Source of the DNA: G963664835 sp965220775
Lineage (GTDB): Bacteria; Chloroflexota; UBA6077; FW602-bin22; JBCLEL01
DNA length: 64,000 nucleotides
Direction of reading: 5' to 3'
Assembly: GCA_965220775.1 (NCBI GenBank)
Contig: OZ244845.1
Location: forward strand, 2,480,001-2,544,000
Part shown: piece by piece, positions 1-7,068 of the stretch
Layout: each line of letters opens with the position of its first letter
How positions within the stretch are numbered: the first letter of the stretch is position 1
The notes under the pieces: generated by a model
Told to the model about the DNA's origin: nothing
Seen by the model: the letters and a program-made list of their open reading frames with translations, nothing else
Database searches by the model: none
Made by a program: the position numbers and the translations under genes

Positions 1-70
1 GGTAGTGCGGTCATCACCTGATGTAAATCTCTAATGCCAGCGCGCGCGCTGGTTTGCTAGACTTCAATCC

Positions 71-1057
71 GTGAGCGATTTCCCATTTGAGCTTGTCGAC
101 TTAGTCATTGTTGGGCTAGTCGTGGTTGCGGCTCTCACTGGATGGAGACTCGGATCTATAGGCGGTCTGGTCGACGCGATCGGCCTCCTCGCGGCAATCG
201 GCCTTTCCACCCGGTTCTCAGCCCAACTCACGATAACGGCCGGCGAAACGATACCGATATCGCCCCCTCTGCTTCGACCGGTGGCCACCCTTGCCATCAT
301 CGTGGTGGGCTTCATCGCCGCCGGAATGGTCGCGCGGATCTTCGGCGAGATCTCAAGAGCAATCCTTCCGCCGGACACGTTCGCCGGGACGATGAACTCA
401 TTGATCGGAGCGATAATGGGCGGATTGAAAGCCTCCATGCTCGTAGGGTTCGTCCTGCAGATTGGAACACCGCTCCTTCCTCAAGATTCAAATCTCTATC
501 ACCAAATCGACCGGTCCAGGCTCAGCGCATCGGTCATTTCCCTTTCGCAGCGCGTACAGCCTATTATCCGAAACTCGATCGAACCGATCTTCTCTGGTGA
601 GGCACTAGTGGAGCCGAGCGCCGAGTTCGCCGAAGGTCAGCGTTTGCCCATACCGGAGCCGATTCCCCTATTCGCATCGCCAGAGTCGGAAGAGAGAATG
701 CTGCAACTCATCAACGAAGAGCGGCGGGAAGCCGGCCTGCCGGCACTGGTGATGAGTCCCCTGGCCCGGGAAGTTGCCCAGCAACACAGCAACGAAATGT
801 TCCGATTGGGCTACCTCTCTCATACCGACAAGAGCGGCAAATCTCCGCCCGAAAGGCTGCGAGAAGTCGGCATTAGCTTCACGTCGGCGAGTGAAAACGT
901 TGCATTTGCCCCATCGGTGGATTCGGCTTTTAGGGCGCTTCTCGACAACACGAATCAGAGGCGAAACATCCTATCGGACCAGTTTCGCCGGATCGGAATC
1001 GGTATATACGATGGCGGAATCTGGGGCATAATGGTAACGCAAGATTTCACCGACTAA
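71..1057 (+). CDS. CvpA-like membrane protein fused to a CAP/SCP domain
   Basis: 328 residues from a GTG start. Residues about 1-165 form a CvpA-type membrane domain with hydrophobic segments near 8-45, 68-92 and 112-135 (the glycine-rich stretch around GAIMGGLKAS is typical). Residues about 212-328 are a CAP/SCP (YkwD-like) domain: LINEERREAGLPAL near its start, the SNEM and LSHTD segment, and the ENVAF motif with a conserved Glu. CvpA proteins are inner-membrane proteins; bacterial CAP domains are usually extracytoplasmic with unknown ligand, so the CAP part probably lies outside the membrane. CvpA-CAP chains occur in other bacteria but the role is not known. selD starts 49 bases downstream on the same strand and may be co-transcribed. 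Family assignment is firm; the biological job is not. Confidence 0.85.
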   Translation: MSDFPFELVDLVIVGLVVVAALTGWRLGSIGGLVDAIGLLAAIGLSTRFSAQLTITAGETIPISPPLLRPVATLAIIVVGFIAAGMVARIFGEISRAILPPDTFAGTMNSLIGAIMGGLKASMLVGFVLQIGTPLLPQDSNLYHQIDRSRLSASVISLSQRVQPIIRNSIEPIFSGEALVEPSAEFAEGQRLPIPEPIPLFASPESEERMLQLINEERREAGLPALVMSPLAREVAQQHSNEMFRLGYLSHTDKSGKSPPERLREVGISFTSASENVAFAPSVDSAFRALLDNTNQRRNILSDQFRRIGIGIYDGGIWGIMVTQDFTD

Positions 1058-1106
1058 TGGCTCCGATTCGACATAAGGCACCACAACGGCAAACGAGGAA
1101 TCCGCA

Positions 1107-2153
1107 TTGACATCGCACGAGATCGTACGACTCACGAGTTTAAGCCACGGCGCCGGCTGAGCCTGCAAGCTGGGTCCGTCGGACCTGGCGCAGGTCCTGC
1201 GTCATCTACCACCAGTCTTCGATCCGAACGTGTTGGTGGGCGCCGGCACGTTCGACGACGCCGGCGTATATAAGCTTTCGGACGACCAGGCGCTCGTGGC
1301 GACGGTGGACTATTTCACGCCGGTGGTGGACGATCCTTATTCGTTCGGACAGATCGCAGTCGCAAACTCACTAAGCGACGTGTACGCGATGGGGGCGCGT
1401 CCGATCTTCGGATTGAACATTGCCGGCTTTCCAAGAGATACTCTGCCGCTCGATGTCCTGGGCGAAATCATGCGGGGAGGCTCCGACAAAGCCGAAGAGG
1501 CCGAAATATCGATCATCGGCGGACATACGATTGACGATCAGGAGCCCAAGTATGGAATGATGGCGCTGGGACTGATCCGACCGGACGCGATCGTAACCAA
1601 CATTGGCGCCAGGCCCGGCGACAAGCTGGTCCTGACGAAACCCCTGGGAAGCGGGATCATCTCGACCGCGATAAAGCGCCGCGTGGCCCAGCCCGACATT
1701 ATAGACCGCGCGGTGCGGGTTATGGCGACGCTAAACCGGGACGCGAGCAAGGCGATGACTTCCATCGGCGTAAACGCCGGCACCGACGTTACAGGATTCG
1801 GGCTTCTCGGCCATCTGAAATCAATGCTCGCAAATCAGGAGGTCGGCGCCAGGTTGCAGGCCGGCTCGATCCCAGTGATGGAGGAAGTTCGCGAGCTTGC
1901 CCAGGACGGACTGATACCGGGGGGAACCCGGCGTAACTACGCTCACGTTCAGGCCTCAGTCGACTGGCCGGCGGACATGGAGGACTGGGAGCGGCTCATG
2001 TACTGCGACGCTCAGACCAGCGGCGGGCTGCTGATGGCGGTACCACCGGACCGGGTCGACGCGATGGTGAGCGAGCTCGGCCGGCTGGGGGTCCCGTGCG
2101 CGGCGATAATCGGCGAGATCGTGGCCGGAGAGCGGATCGAAGTCTCCCGCTAG
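1107..2153 (+). CDS. selD: selenide, water dikinase, selenocysteine-containing (UGA read through)
   Basis: SelD makes selenophosphate from selenide and ATP, the selenium donor for Sec-tRNA and 2-selenouridine. The uninterrupted frame opens at 1230, but homology runs further upstream through one in-frame TGA at 1158-1160. Reading from a TTG at 1107, preceded by GAGGAA at 1095-1100, gives LTSLSHGAG-[TGA]-ACK-LGPSDLAQVL and then DPNVLVGAGTFDDAG. E. coli SelD has SHGAGCGCK here, and its catalytic Cys (or Sec in other species) sits exactly at the TGA. The product is then 348 residues, matching the family's usual length of about 347. The rest is normal: DDAG, ANSLSDVYAMGA, GGHT and TSGGLL are present. 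The second Cys and the Lys of the motif are kept. The gene is convergent with the GH172 gene, 8 bases apart. It is very unlikely to be a simple nonsense mutation, because TGA falls precisely at the Sec position and a hairpin follows. Confidence 0.9.
1158..1201 (+). promoter_or_regulatory. candidate bacterial SECIS element of selD
   Basis: TGA at 1158-1160 is followed by a perfect 7-bp stem, GGACCTG (1181-1187) with CAGGTCC (1191-1197), closed by a GCG loop. After one mismatch the stem continues with 3 more pairs (1177-1179 with 1199-1201). The apical loop is 27 bases from the UGA and begins with G, which fits the known layout of bacterial SECIS hairpins recognised by SelB. The match to SelB recognition is an inference; folding and comparison with related selD genes would test it. 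Confidence 0.65.
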
Positions 2154-2161
2154 CCGGCGGA

Positions 2162-3271
2162 TCAGTCGCCGACCGAGAAAGCCGGGAATGGCTTGTGCGG
2201 CTCGGCCTGGTACCAATATGCGACGCTGCTGTAGTCGTTCGACTGATTGTTTGCGTGACCGTGCTCGATCGTGACTCGTATCGACTCGCGGAAGCAGACC
2301 GGGTCCTCGACGTGGAACCGGTACATCGACCACTGGCCGGCTGACGTCCAGCCATCGTCGCCGCAGGTGACCCCGTGATAGGGCATAGAGTACTTGCCGG
2401 GGAATCCCCACGCGGCAAGGAAATAATCCTCGGTGCCGGTCCCGTGAAGCCTGGGGGGCCACGGCTCGCCATCGACGACTATCATGTCGTCGCCCTCGCC
2501 GAACCAGGGGTGCCCCTGATGGAAGGCGTTGACGTTCGTCACGTTCAGCAGGCAGCCGACGTAGTGTCCCCAGCCTTCAGCATCCAGAATAACGTAGTTC
2601 TGGTCGGTGCTGAGGTTCTTCTCCGGGTAGATTTGATTTTGAAGACCGGTTGGGCTTCTCTCGGGACTACTGGGCTGCACGGCAGTGACTGGCGTCTCCG
2701 ACACGGCTTCGGTTGGGTTCTCCTGACGCCACTGGGCGTGAAAGCGACCGAGCCGGTCGTCGAGCAAGCCATAGGTCTCGTAGTCAATATTGAAATAGAG
2801 GTGGTCCACCGGTAGTTCGGAATCGTTGCGCACCGCGAGGCGGGCGGATTCGGCGAACGGCATTGGGAAGAAGGAGTTCATAGCCGCCCGGTTGTTGCCG
2901 ATCACGCGGGGGCCGGTCACCATGTTGACCGGCAGGCTGGCGAAGTGATTGACCCTGGCGTGCCCGACGCCGAAGAAATCACCCAAAGGACACTCGACAC
3001 TGGGCGTTCGCTCGCCGTCCCAGAAGATACGCAAGATGATCTTGCGCAAGGAATCCTGGTCATCCGACTTGGAAGTTATCCAGATGTGCCTGACGCAGCC
3101 GGGGCCGGCCAGCTCTCCGAGCAGCGCGGTGTCACCCGGCGCGACCGTTACAAAGTCGGCGTTTCCACCGGTTCGGTCCCAGCTACTGACGCGCCGGCTG
3201 GCAGCGTCGCGCAAGAAGGGCAGCCCGGCCAATGGGCTTCCAAATGGCGCAGCACTTTTGATGAACGGCAT
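2162..3271 (-). CDS. DUF2961 / glycoside hydrolase family 172-like protein
   Basis: 369 residues from an ATG with AGGAG eight bases upstream. The N-terminus (SRRVSSWDRTGGNADFVTV) and the central segments RIFWDGERTPSVECPLGDFFG, NMVTGPRVIGNN and the late GTGTEDYF motif are hallmarks of DUF2961, now GH172, whose characterised members include alpha-D-fructofuranosidases and related difructose- or arabinan-acting enzymes. No signal peptide is seen, so it is probably cytoplasmic. About 370 residues is typical for the single-domain form. It is convergent with selD, with no obvious operon partner. Substrate cannot be read from sequence. Confidence 0.8.
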   Translation of the reverse strand: MPFIKSAAPFGSPLAGLPFLRDAASRRVSSWDRTGGNADFVTVAPGDTALLGELAGPGCVRHIWITSKSDDQDSLRKIILRIFWDGERTPSVECPLGDFFGVGHARVNHFASLPVNMVTGPRVIGNNRAAMNSFFPMPFAESARLAVRNDSELPVDHLYFNIDYETYGLLDDRLGRFHAQWRQENPTEAVSETPVTAVQPSSPERSPTGLQNQIYPEKNLSTDQNYVILDAEGWGHYVGCLLNVTNVNAFHQGHPWFGEGDDMIVVDGEPWPPRLHGTGTEDYFLAAWGFPGKYSMPYHGVTCGDDGWTSAGQWSMYRFHVEDPVCFRESIRVTIEHGHANNQSNDYSSVAYWYQAEPHKPFPAFSVGD

Positions 3272-3440
3272 TGGACACGCTCCTATTGGACATAATCACG
3301 CGAGATGGATTCAGTATACGAGACGGACCGGGAGGAAATGGTCGCAGTTGCCGGCTTAAACGCATACTGCGGCGGCAGGAAGCAGCGTGGCCCGGCGGGT
3401 CAAGTTGGTCGCTGGGAGTACTTCATCGACTGAAGCCAAG
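3272..3440. other. short intergenic stretch upstream of the GH172-like gene
   Basis: The promoter of the minus-strand GH172-like gene should lie here. No convincing gene, RNA or promoter motif was recognised. Confidence 0.4.
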
Positions 3441-3590
3441 GTCAGTGTTCAGATTTGAGAGTAATTTGTCCTGCGCCTGCAAAATTGTGATCGAACGAGG
3501 ACTATAGGTTATGGTGGAACTGCGCATAGAGACTCAATGTGGCACAGGCGTGCCGGCCGCCCCTCCCCTCTGGATTCCGGCCTTCGCCGG
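3441..3590 (+). repeat. left part of a MITE-like repeat, truncated by an IS110 element
   Basis: This stretch closely matches 35863-36012 (GTTCAGATTTGAG near the left end, then TTGTGATCGAAC and GACTCAATGTGGCAC, ending in the hairpin GATTCCGGCCTTCGCCGG). At 35.9 kb the match continues with AATGACGAG; here it stops at 3590, where the IS110 element begins. The left terminal repeat is degenerate (GTCAGTGTTCAGA against GTAACTGTTCAGA). Confidence 0.7.
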
Positions 3591-3617
3591 AGTATCTGTG
3601 TTGGATGTAAAGGGTTT

Positions 3618-4583
3618 TCAGGTGGCCGGAGCGTATTCCTCCGTCCAAGGCGTGCCCCGTTGTGCTACCGCGTGCAGCTGCATCAGCAGCTTGCGCATCA
3701 CCGCCACCAATGCCACCTTCCCCGGCTTGCCCCGACTTCGCAGCTGCTGGTGGAATCTTCCCAGGCTGCTGTCCCGCCGTCTTACTGCACTCATCGCTGC
3801 CATGTACAACGCCCGTCTTACCGGCCCTCGCCCTCCCTGGATCGCTCTATATCCCCTCTGCCTTCCGCTGTCCCGCGACCAGGGCGCCAGTCCCACCAGT
3901 GATGTCACTCCCCTGCCTTCCCCTTGGCCCAATTCCGGCAATTCAGCCACCAGCGTCGCCGCCGTCAGTTGGCCCACTCCACGCACACTCTGGAAGAGCT
4001 TCGCCCGCTCCGACAAGGCCCTACTGCTTTTCAATGCCCTCTTGTACTCCCTGTCCATCCGTTTTATTGCCTTGTCCAGATACTCTATGTGCTCTTCGAT
4101 ACTCTCTCGTACCCCTGGGCTCACTGCCTTGTCCAGCCGATTCAGTTCCTGGATCTTCTGGCTCACCAACTGTCGCCGTCGCCTCAGTTTCCCCCGTATT
4201 TCCTCCCTTTCCGGCCCTTCTTCTATCTCCCCTTCTTCCCTTTCCCTGAATACCTCGCCGTACCTTCCCAGCACCTGGGCGTCCACTCCGTCCGTCTTGG
4301 CCCCTTTTCCCCACGCTCGTGCCAATCCCCGCACCTTGTTCGGGTGCACCCGTCGCGTCTTTATCCCTTTCTCTCTCAGCCTTTGTCCCACCTCCAGCTC
4401 GTACCCGCCCGTGGGCTCGTACACCGCCTCGTTCACTCCATGGCGTCCCAGCCATTCCACCAGCGCCCCGATCCCCTCCTCGTTGTTGGAAAATCGTCGC
4501 GCAGGGCCGGCTTCCACCCACACTTCCAGTCCGGCTTTACTCACGTCGATGCCGGCTACCCTTCTGTTGCATTCCTCTTCCAT
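3618..4583 (-). CDS. IS110-family transposase (DEDD RuvC-like plus Tnp_20)
   Basis: 321 residues. The N-terminal DEDD RuvC-like domain begins with VAGIDVSKAGLEVWV (first Asp), followed by AVYEPTGGYE (Glu) and the KTDGVDAQVLGRYG segment with the paired Asp residues. After a coiled, charge-rich middle comes a Tnp_20 domain with SVRGVGQLTAATLVAELPELG, LVGLAPWSRDSGRQRGYRAIQGGR and the SVRRRDSSLGRFHQQLRSRGKPGKVALVAVMRKLL tail that carries the conserved Ser region. Length is normal for the smaller IS110 group. It looks intact. IS110 recombinases act with a bridge RNA encoded in the non-coding end. Confidence 0.93.
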   Translation of the reverse strand: MEEECNRRVAGIDVSKAGLEVWVEAGPARRFSNNEEGIGALVEWLGRHGVNEAVYEPTGGYELEVGQRLREKGIKTRRVHPNKVRGLARAWGKGAKTDGVDAQVLGRYGEVFREREEGEIEEGPEREEIRGKLRRRRQLVSQKIQELNRLDKAVSPGVRESIEEHIEYLDKAIKRMDREYKRALKSSRALSERAKLFQSVRGVGQLTAATLVAELPELGQGEGRGVTSLVGLAPWSRDSGRQRGYRAIQGGRGPVRRALYMAAMSAVRRRDSSLGRFHQQLRSRGKPGKVALVAVMRKLLMQLHAVAQRGTPWTEEYAPAT

Positions 4584-4668
4584 TGAGATCTCCCTTTCCT
4601 CTATGATTGAACTGCCGGCCTCCCCACTTGTAGATGCGGGCCATTACGCCCCGGTATCTGTTCGGAGG

Positions 4669-4760
4669 ATCCGGAATTGAGGTGAGGGGTGTCCTACTCC
4701 GGCCCGGCGCAACCGTGCAACTGCCCGGCTCGCCCAATGACGGGCGACACCTCCCTCACC
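4669..4760 (-). ncRNA. candidate bridge RNA region in the long end of the first IS110
   Basis: The non-coding stretch upstream of the transposase contains a strong hairpin: GGTGAGGGGTGTC (4681-4693) pairs with GACACCTCCCTCACC (4746-4760) with a 2-base bulge, enclosing smaller stems such as GCCC/GGGC around 4732-4744. A single-stranded loop in it reads CAATGACG on the plus strand. Transcribed with the transposase, the RNA would carry GTCATT, complementary to AATGAC, the sequence next to the insertion point. Position, strand and structure match the IS110 bridge RNA of IS621. Exact ends are not determined. Confidence 0.4.
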
Positions 4761-4878
4761 CATACCCCACAATTTGGTCCCATTTGCGAGGCATTTTCAA
4801 CATACAAATGACGAATGGGATACCGGATTGGCGAAGGGCTGCCGCGACTCACCGATGAGAGACTGCTCGAGCGGCCTA

Positions 4879-4955
4879 TCCCGGATCGAAGTCCGGGACA
4901 TGCTTTCATAGCAATCGCTCATGCCGGTTGCCACCGGCACACCAAGGTATGAAAA
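4879..4955 (+). repeat. dispersed REP-like repeat, copy 1 (family R2)
   Basis: It starts with the hairpin CCCGGATCGAAGTCCGGG and continues with ACATGCTTTC, CAATCGCTCATGCCGG and a second hairpin around GCCGGT..ACCGGC, ending CACCAAGGTATGAAAA. Near-identical copies lie at 6410-6485 and 6667-6742, with partial copies at 6842-6895, 37809-37863 and 38041-38075. Confidence 0.85.
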
Positions 4956-5140
4956 TTTAGGGCGCTGGTTGGTGGAAGAGTTCGAGGGTCATTGGCACTT
5001 CGAGCCCGTATAGCAATCTGACTCTGGCGACCCGTCTAGTACACCTAGCTGTCGCCACTCTGCCAAGAGTGAGCACGCGTACGAACTTTACTCGTTTTGG
5101 GGTCGCCCCCAGCCAGTAGACTATTTACGAGGAGAGAGGA
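4956..5140 (+). ncRNA. candidate bridge RNA region upstream of the second IS110 transposase
   Basis: 185 non-coding bases precede the transposase. They hold a nested stem: TGGCGAC (5025-5031) with GTCGCCA (5051-5057), and ACTCT (5021-5025) with AGAGT (5066-5070). A GTCATT at 4988-4993 is complementary to the AATGAC found just beyond the right end of the element. GAGGAGAGAGG at 5129-5139 is the ribosome binding site of the transposase. Position and length suit an IS110-type bridge RNA. Structure was judged by eye only. Confidence 0.35.
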
Positions 5141-6364
5141 ATGAGGACAGTAATTGGAGAAGTTCGTGAACGCTGCTGCGGTCTGGACGTCCACAAGAAG
5201 TCGGTCACTGCCTGTGTGTTAACCCCGGACGATCGACAGATTCGGACCTTCGGGACTACCTACGGCGAGCTACTGGCTCTTGCCGATTGGTTGACTGAGA
5301 TGCGGGTCACCACTGTGGCGATGGAGAGCACCGGTGTGTTCTGGAAGCCAGTCTACAACGTCTTGGAGCACGAGTTCGAGTTGGTGGTGGCAAACGCTCG
5401 CCACATCAAGGCGGTCCCTGGTCGTAAGACGGACGTCAAGGACTCTGAATGGATTGCGGAGCTACTCAGGCACGGCCTGCTGAAGCCAAGCTTCATCCCC
5501 GATCGACCACAGCGTGACCTACGAGAGTTGGTTCGCTACCGACGCAGAGTGGTCCAGAATAAAGCTCAGATCGCCAACCAGATGCACAAGGTGCTTGAAG
5601 GTGGCAACATCAAGCTGGCCTCGGTAGCTACAGACATTCTCGGCGTCTCTGGCCGTGACATGCTCAGAGCCCTGATTGCTGGTGAGAACGAACCCAACGT
5701 CCTTGCCGAGTTGGCCAGAGGTTTGTTAAGGAAGAAGCTGGACCAGTTGCGTTGGGCACTGCGTGGAACTGTGGGTCACCACCAGCGATTCATGCTTGGA
5801 GTCCTGCTGCAATCTCTGGAGATGTTCGAGACTCAGATTGCACATCTCGACAAGGAGGTCGCACGTAGGTTCGCCCCTTTAGAAGAGACGATCAATCGCC
5901 TTGATTCTATCCCCGGTGTCGCTCGCCGTGCCGCCGAGGACATCATCGCCGAGATAGGTACTGATATGTCTAGATTCCCTTCGGCCAAGCACCTTGCATC
6001 TTGGGCCAAGCTCTGTCCTGGCAACTACCAGTCCGCCGGCAAGCGCAGGAGTGGATTCACTGGCCGGGGCAGTCCCTGGCTCAGTTCCATCCTCACTGAA
6101 GTCGCACAGGCTGCTGCACGAACCAAGGACACTTACCTCTCAGCTCGATATCGCAGAATCGCCGCTCGCAGGGGACGCAAGCGCGCCATCACCGCCATCG
6201 CCCACACAGTGCTCAAGATCATCTACCATTTGTTGCGAGATGACACCGAATACCACGACCTGGGTGCCGACTACTTCGATCAGAGGGACAAGCGCTACAT
6301 CGTGCGCAGGAGCGTCAAACGCCTCGAGGGTCTAGGATATCGGGTCACTATAGAAGCCGCGTAA
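5141..6364 (+). CDS. IS110-family transposase, second type
   Basis: 407 residues. RuvC-like DEDD domain: CCGLDVHKKSVTACVL (Asp), VAMESTGVFWKPVYNVLE (Glu), VPGRKTDVKDSEWIAELLRHGLL (two Asp). Middle helical region about 150-260. Tnp_20 domain: RLDSIPGVARRAAEDIIAEIGTDMSRFPSAKHLASWAKLCPGNYQSAGKRRSGFTGRGSPWL with the conserved Ser and basic patch. It differs clearly from the transposase at 3618-4583 in length and sequence, so these are two independent insertions and not a duplication. The element's right end lies shortly after 6364, where AATGACGAATTCGG of a REP-like repeat begins; the left end is somewhere in 4956-5020. It looks intact. Confidence 0.93.
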   Translation: MRTVIGEVRERCCGLDVHKKSVTACVLTPDDRQIRTFGTTYGELLALADWLTEMRVTTVAMESTGVFWKPVYNVLEHEFELVVANARHIKAVPGRKTDVKDSEWIAELLRHGLLKPSFIPDRPQRDLRELVRYRRRVVQNKAQIANQMHKVLEGGNIKLASVATDILGVSGRDMLRALIAGENEPNVLAELARGLLRKKLDQLRWALRGTVGHHQRFMLGVLLQSLEMFETQIAHLDKEVARRFAPLEETINRLDSIPGVARRAAEDIIAEIGTDMSRFPSAKHLASWAKLCPGNYQSAGKRRSGFTGRGSPWLSSILTEVAQAAARTKDTYLSARYRRIAARRGRKRAITAIAHTVLKIIYHLLRDDTEYHDLGADYFDQRDKRYIVRRSVKRLEGLGYRVTIEAA

Positions 6365-6369
6365 CGTCA

Positions 6370-6995
6370 TTTTCGTACGAATGACGAATTCGGTGGCGGG
6401 AGCGATTCATCCCGGATCGGAGTCCGGGACATGCTTTCGTACCAATCGCTCATGCCGGCTGGTGCCGGCACACCAAGGTACGAAAACCCGGAGGAGTGAT
6501 TTGGTATGGCGAATTAGCGCGGCGGATTCTGCCACGCCCCACCCCGACCCCAGCGGGGGACAAGCCCCCGCGCTACATTTTCTCATTCCGCCATCGTCCA
6601 TCAGTCTACAATTCGGCACGTTTCGCCGGTGGAGAGCCGGCATCGAGGTTGATTGAAGGGCACATTCCGGATCGGAGTCCGGGACATGCTTTCGTACCAA
6701 TCGCCTATGCCGGCTGGTGCCGGCACACCAAGGTATGAAAATGAGACTTGGTCGTTGGAAGTGGTTGGGTGTGGTTGGTGCCACCCTTCCCCTCTGGATT
6801 CCCGCTTCCGCGAGAATGACGAATTCGGTGGCAGGGGATAACTATTTTCGTACCAATCGCTCATGCCGGCTGGTGCCGGCACACCAGGGGATGAAATTGG
6901 GTGCATTGGTTGATGGAAGGGTCAGGTGTCGTGTGTGCCACGCCCCCCGCCCCTAGCTGGGGACAAGCCCCAGCGCTACATGTCTCTCTTTCGAC
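6370..6995. repeat. cluster of REP-like hairpin repeats
   Basis: No gene is credible in these 600-odd bases. They consist of three interleaved repeat types: R2 copies (6410-6485, 6667-6742, partial 6842-6895); an R1 hairpin CTCTGGATTCCCGCTTCCGCGAGAATGAC (6792-6820); and R3, GCGGGGGACAAGCCCC with CTACATTTTCTCATTCCGCC (6531-6600, and a variant at 6941-6985). The block 6490-6740 recurs at 37870-38075 in the same order. Open frames across it are products of the hairpins. Confidence 0.85.
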
Positions 6996-7068
6996 TCTCG
7001 ACGGCAACCGCCCAAACCGGGGGGCAATTGAATCCACAAACTCCCGATATACGTGCGCCAGCAGGTCG

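Larger units (their letters stand above)
3591..4806 (-). mobile_element. IS110-family insertion sequence, first copy
   Basis: The left edge is placed at 3591, where the homology to the 35.9-kb repeat breaks off directly after the hairpin GCCTTCGCCGG. The right edge is placed near 4806, where AATGACGAA resumes, the sequence that normally follows this hairpin. This gives an element of about 1.2 kb: a short end (about 27 bases) after the transposase stop and a long non-coding end (about 220 bases) upstream of its start, the classical asymmetry of IS110. No terminal inverted repeats are seen, as expected for IS110. The right edge is uncertain by about 15 bases. Confidence 0.65.

Noticed and set aside
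3592..4661. Repeat GTATCTGT at 3592-3599 and 4654-4661 as the ends of the first IS110
   Set aside because: This would cut off most of the non-coding end, and the repeat-interruption evidence places the right edge near 4806; eight bases could match by chance.
3511..4680. A 389-residue frame on the plus strand across the first IS110
   Set aside because: It is the antisense of the transposase, Pro/Ser/Leu-rich with no family motif; the minus-strand frame has clear IS110 motifs.
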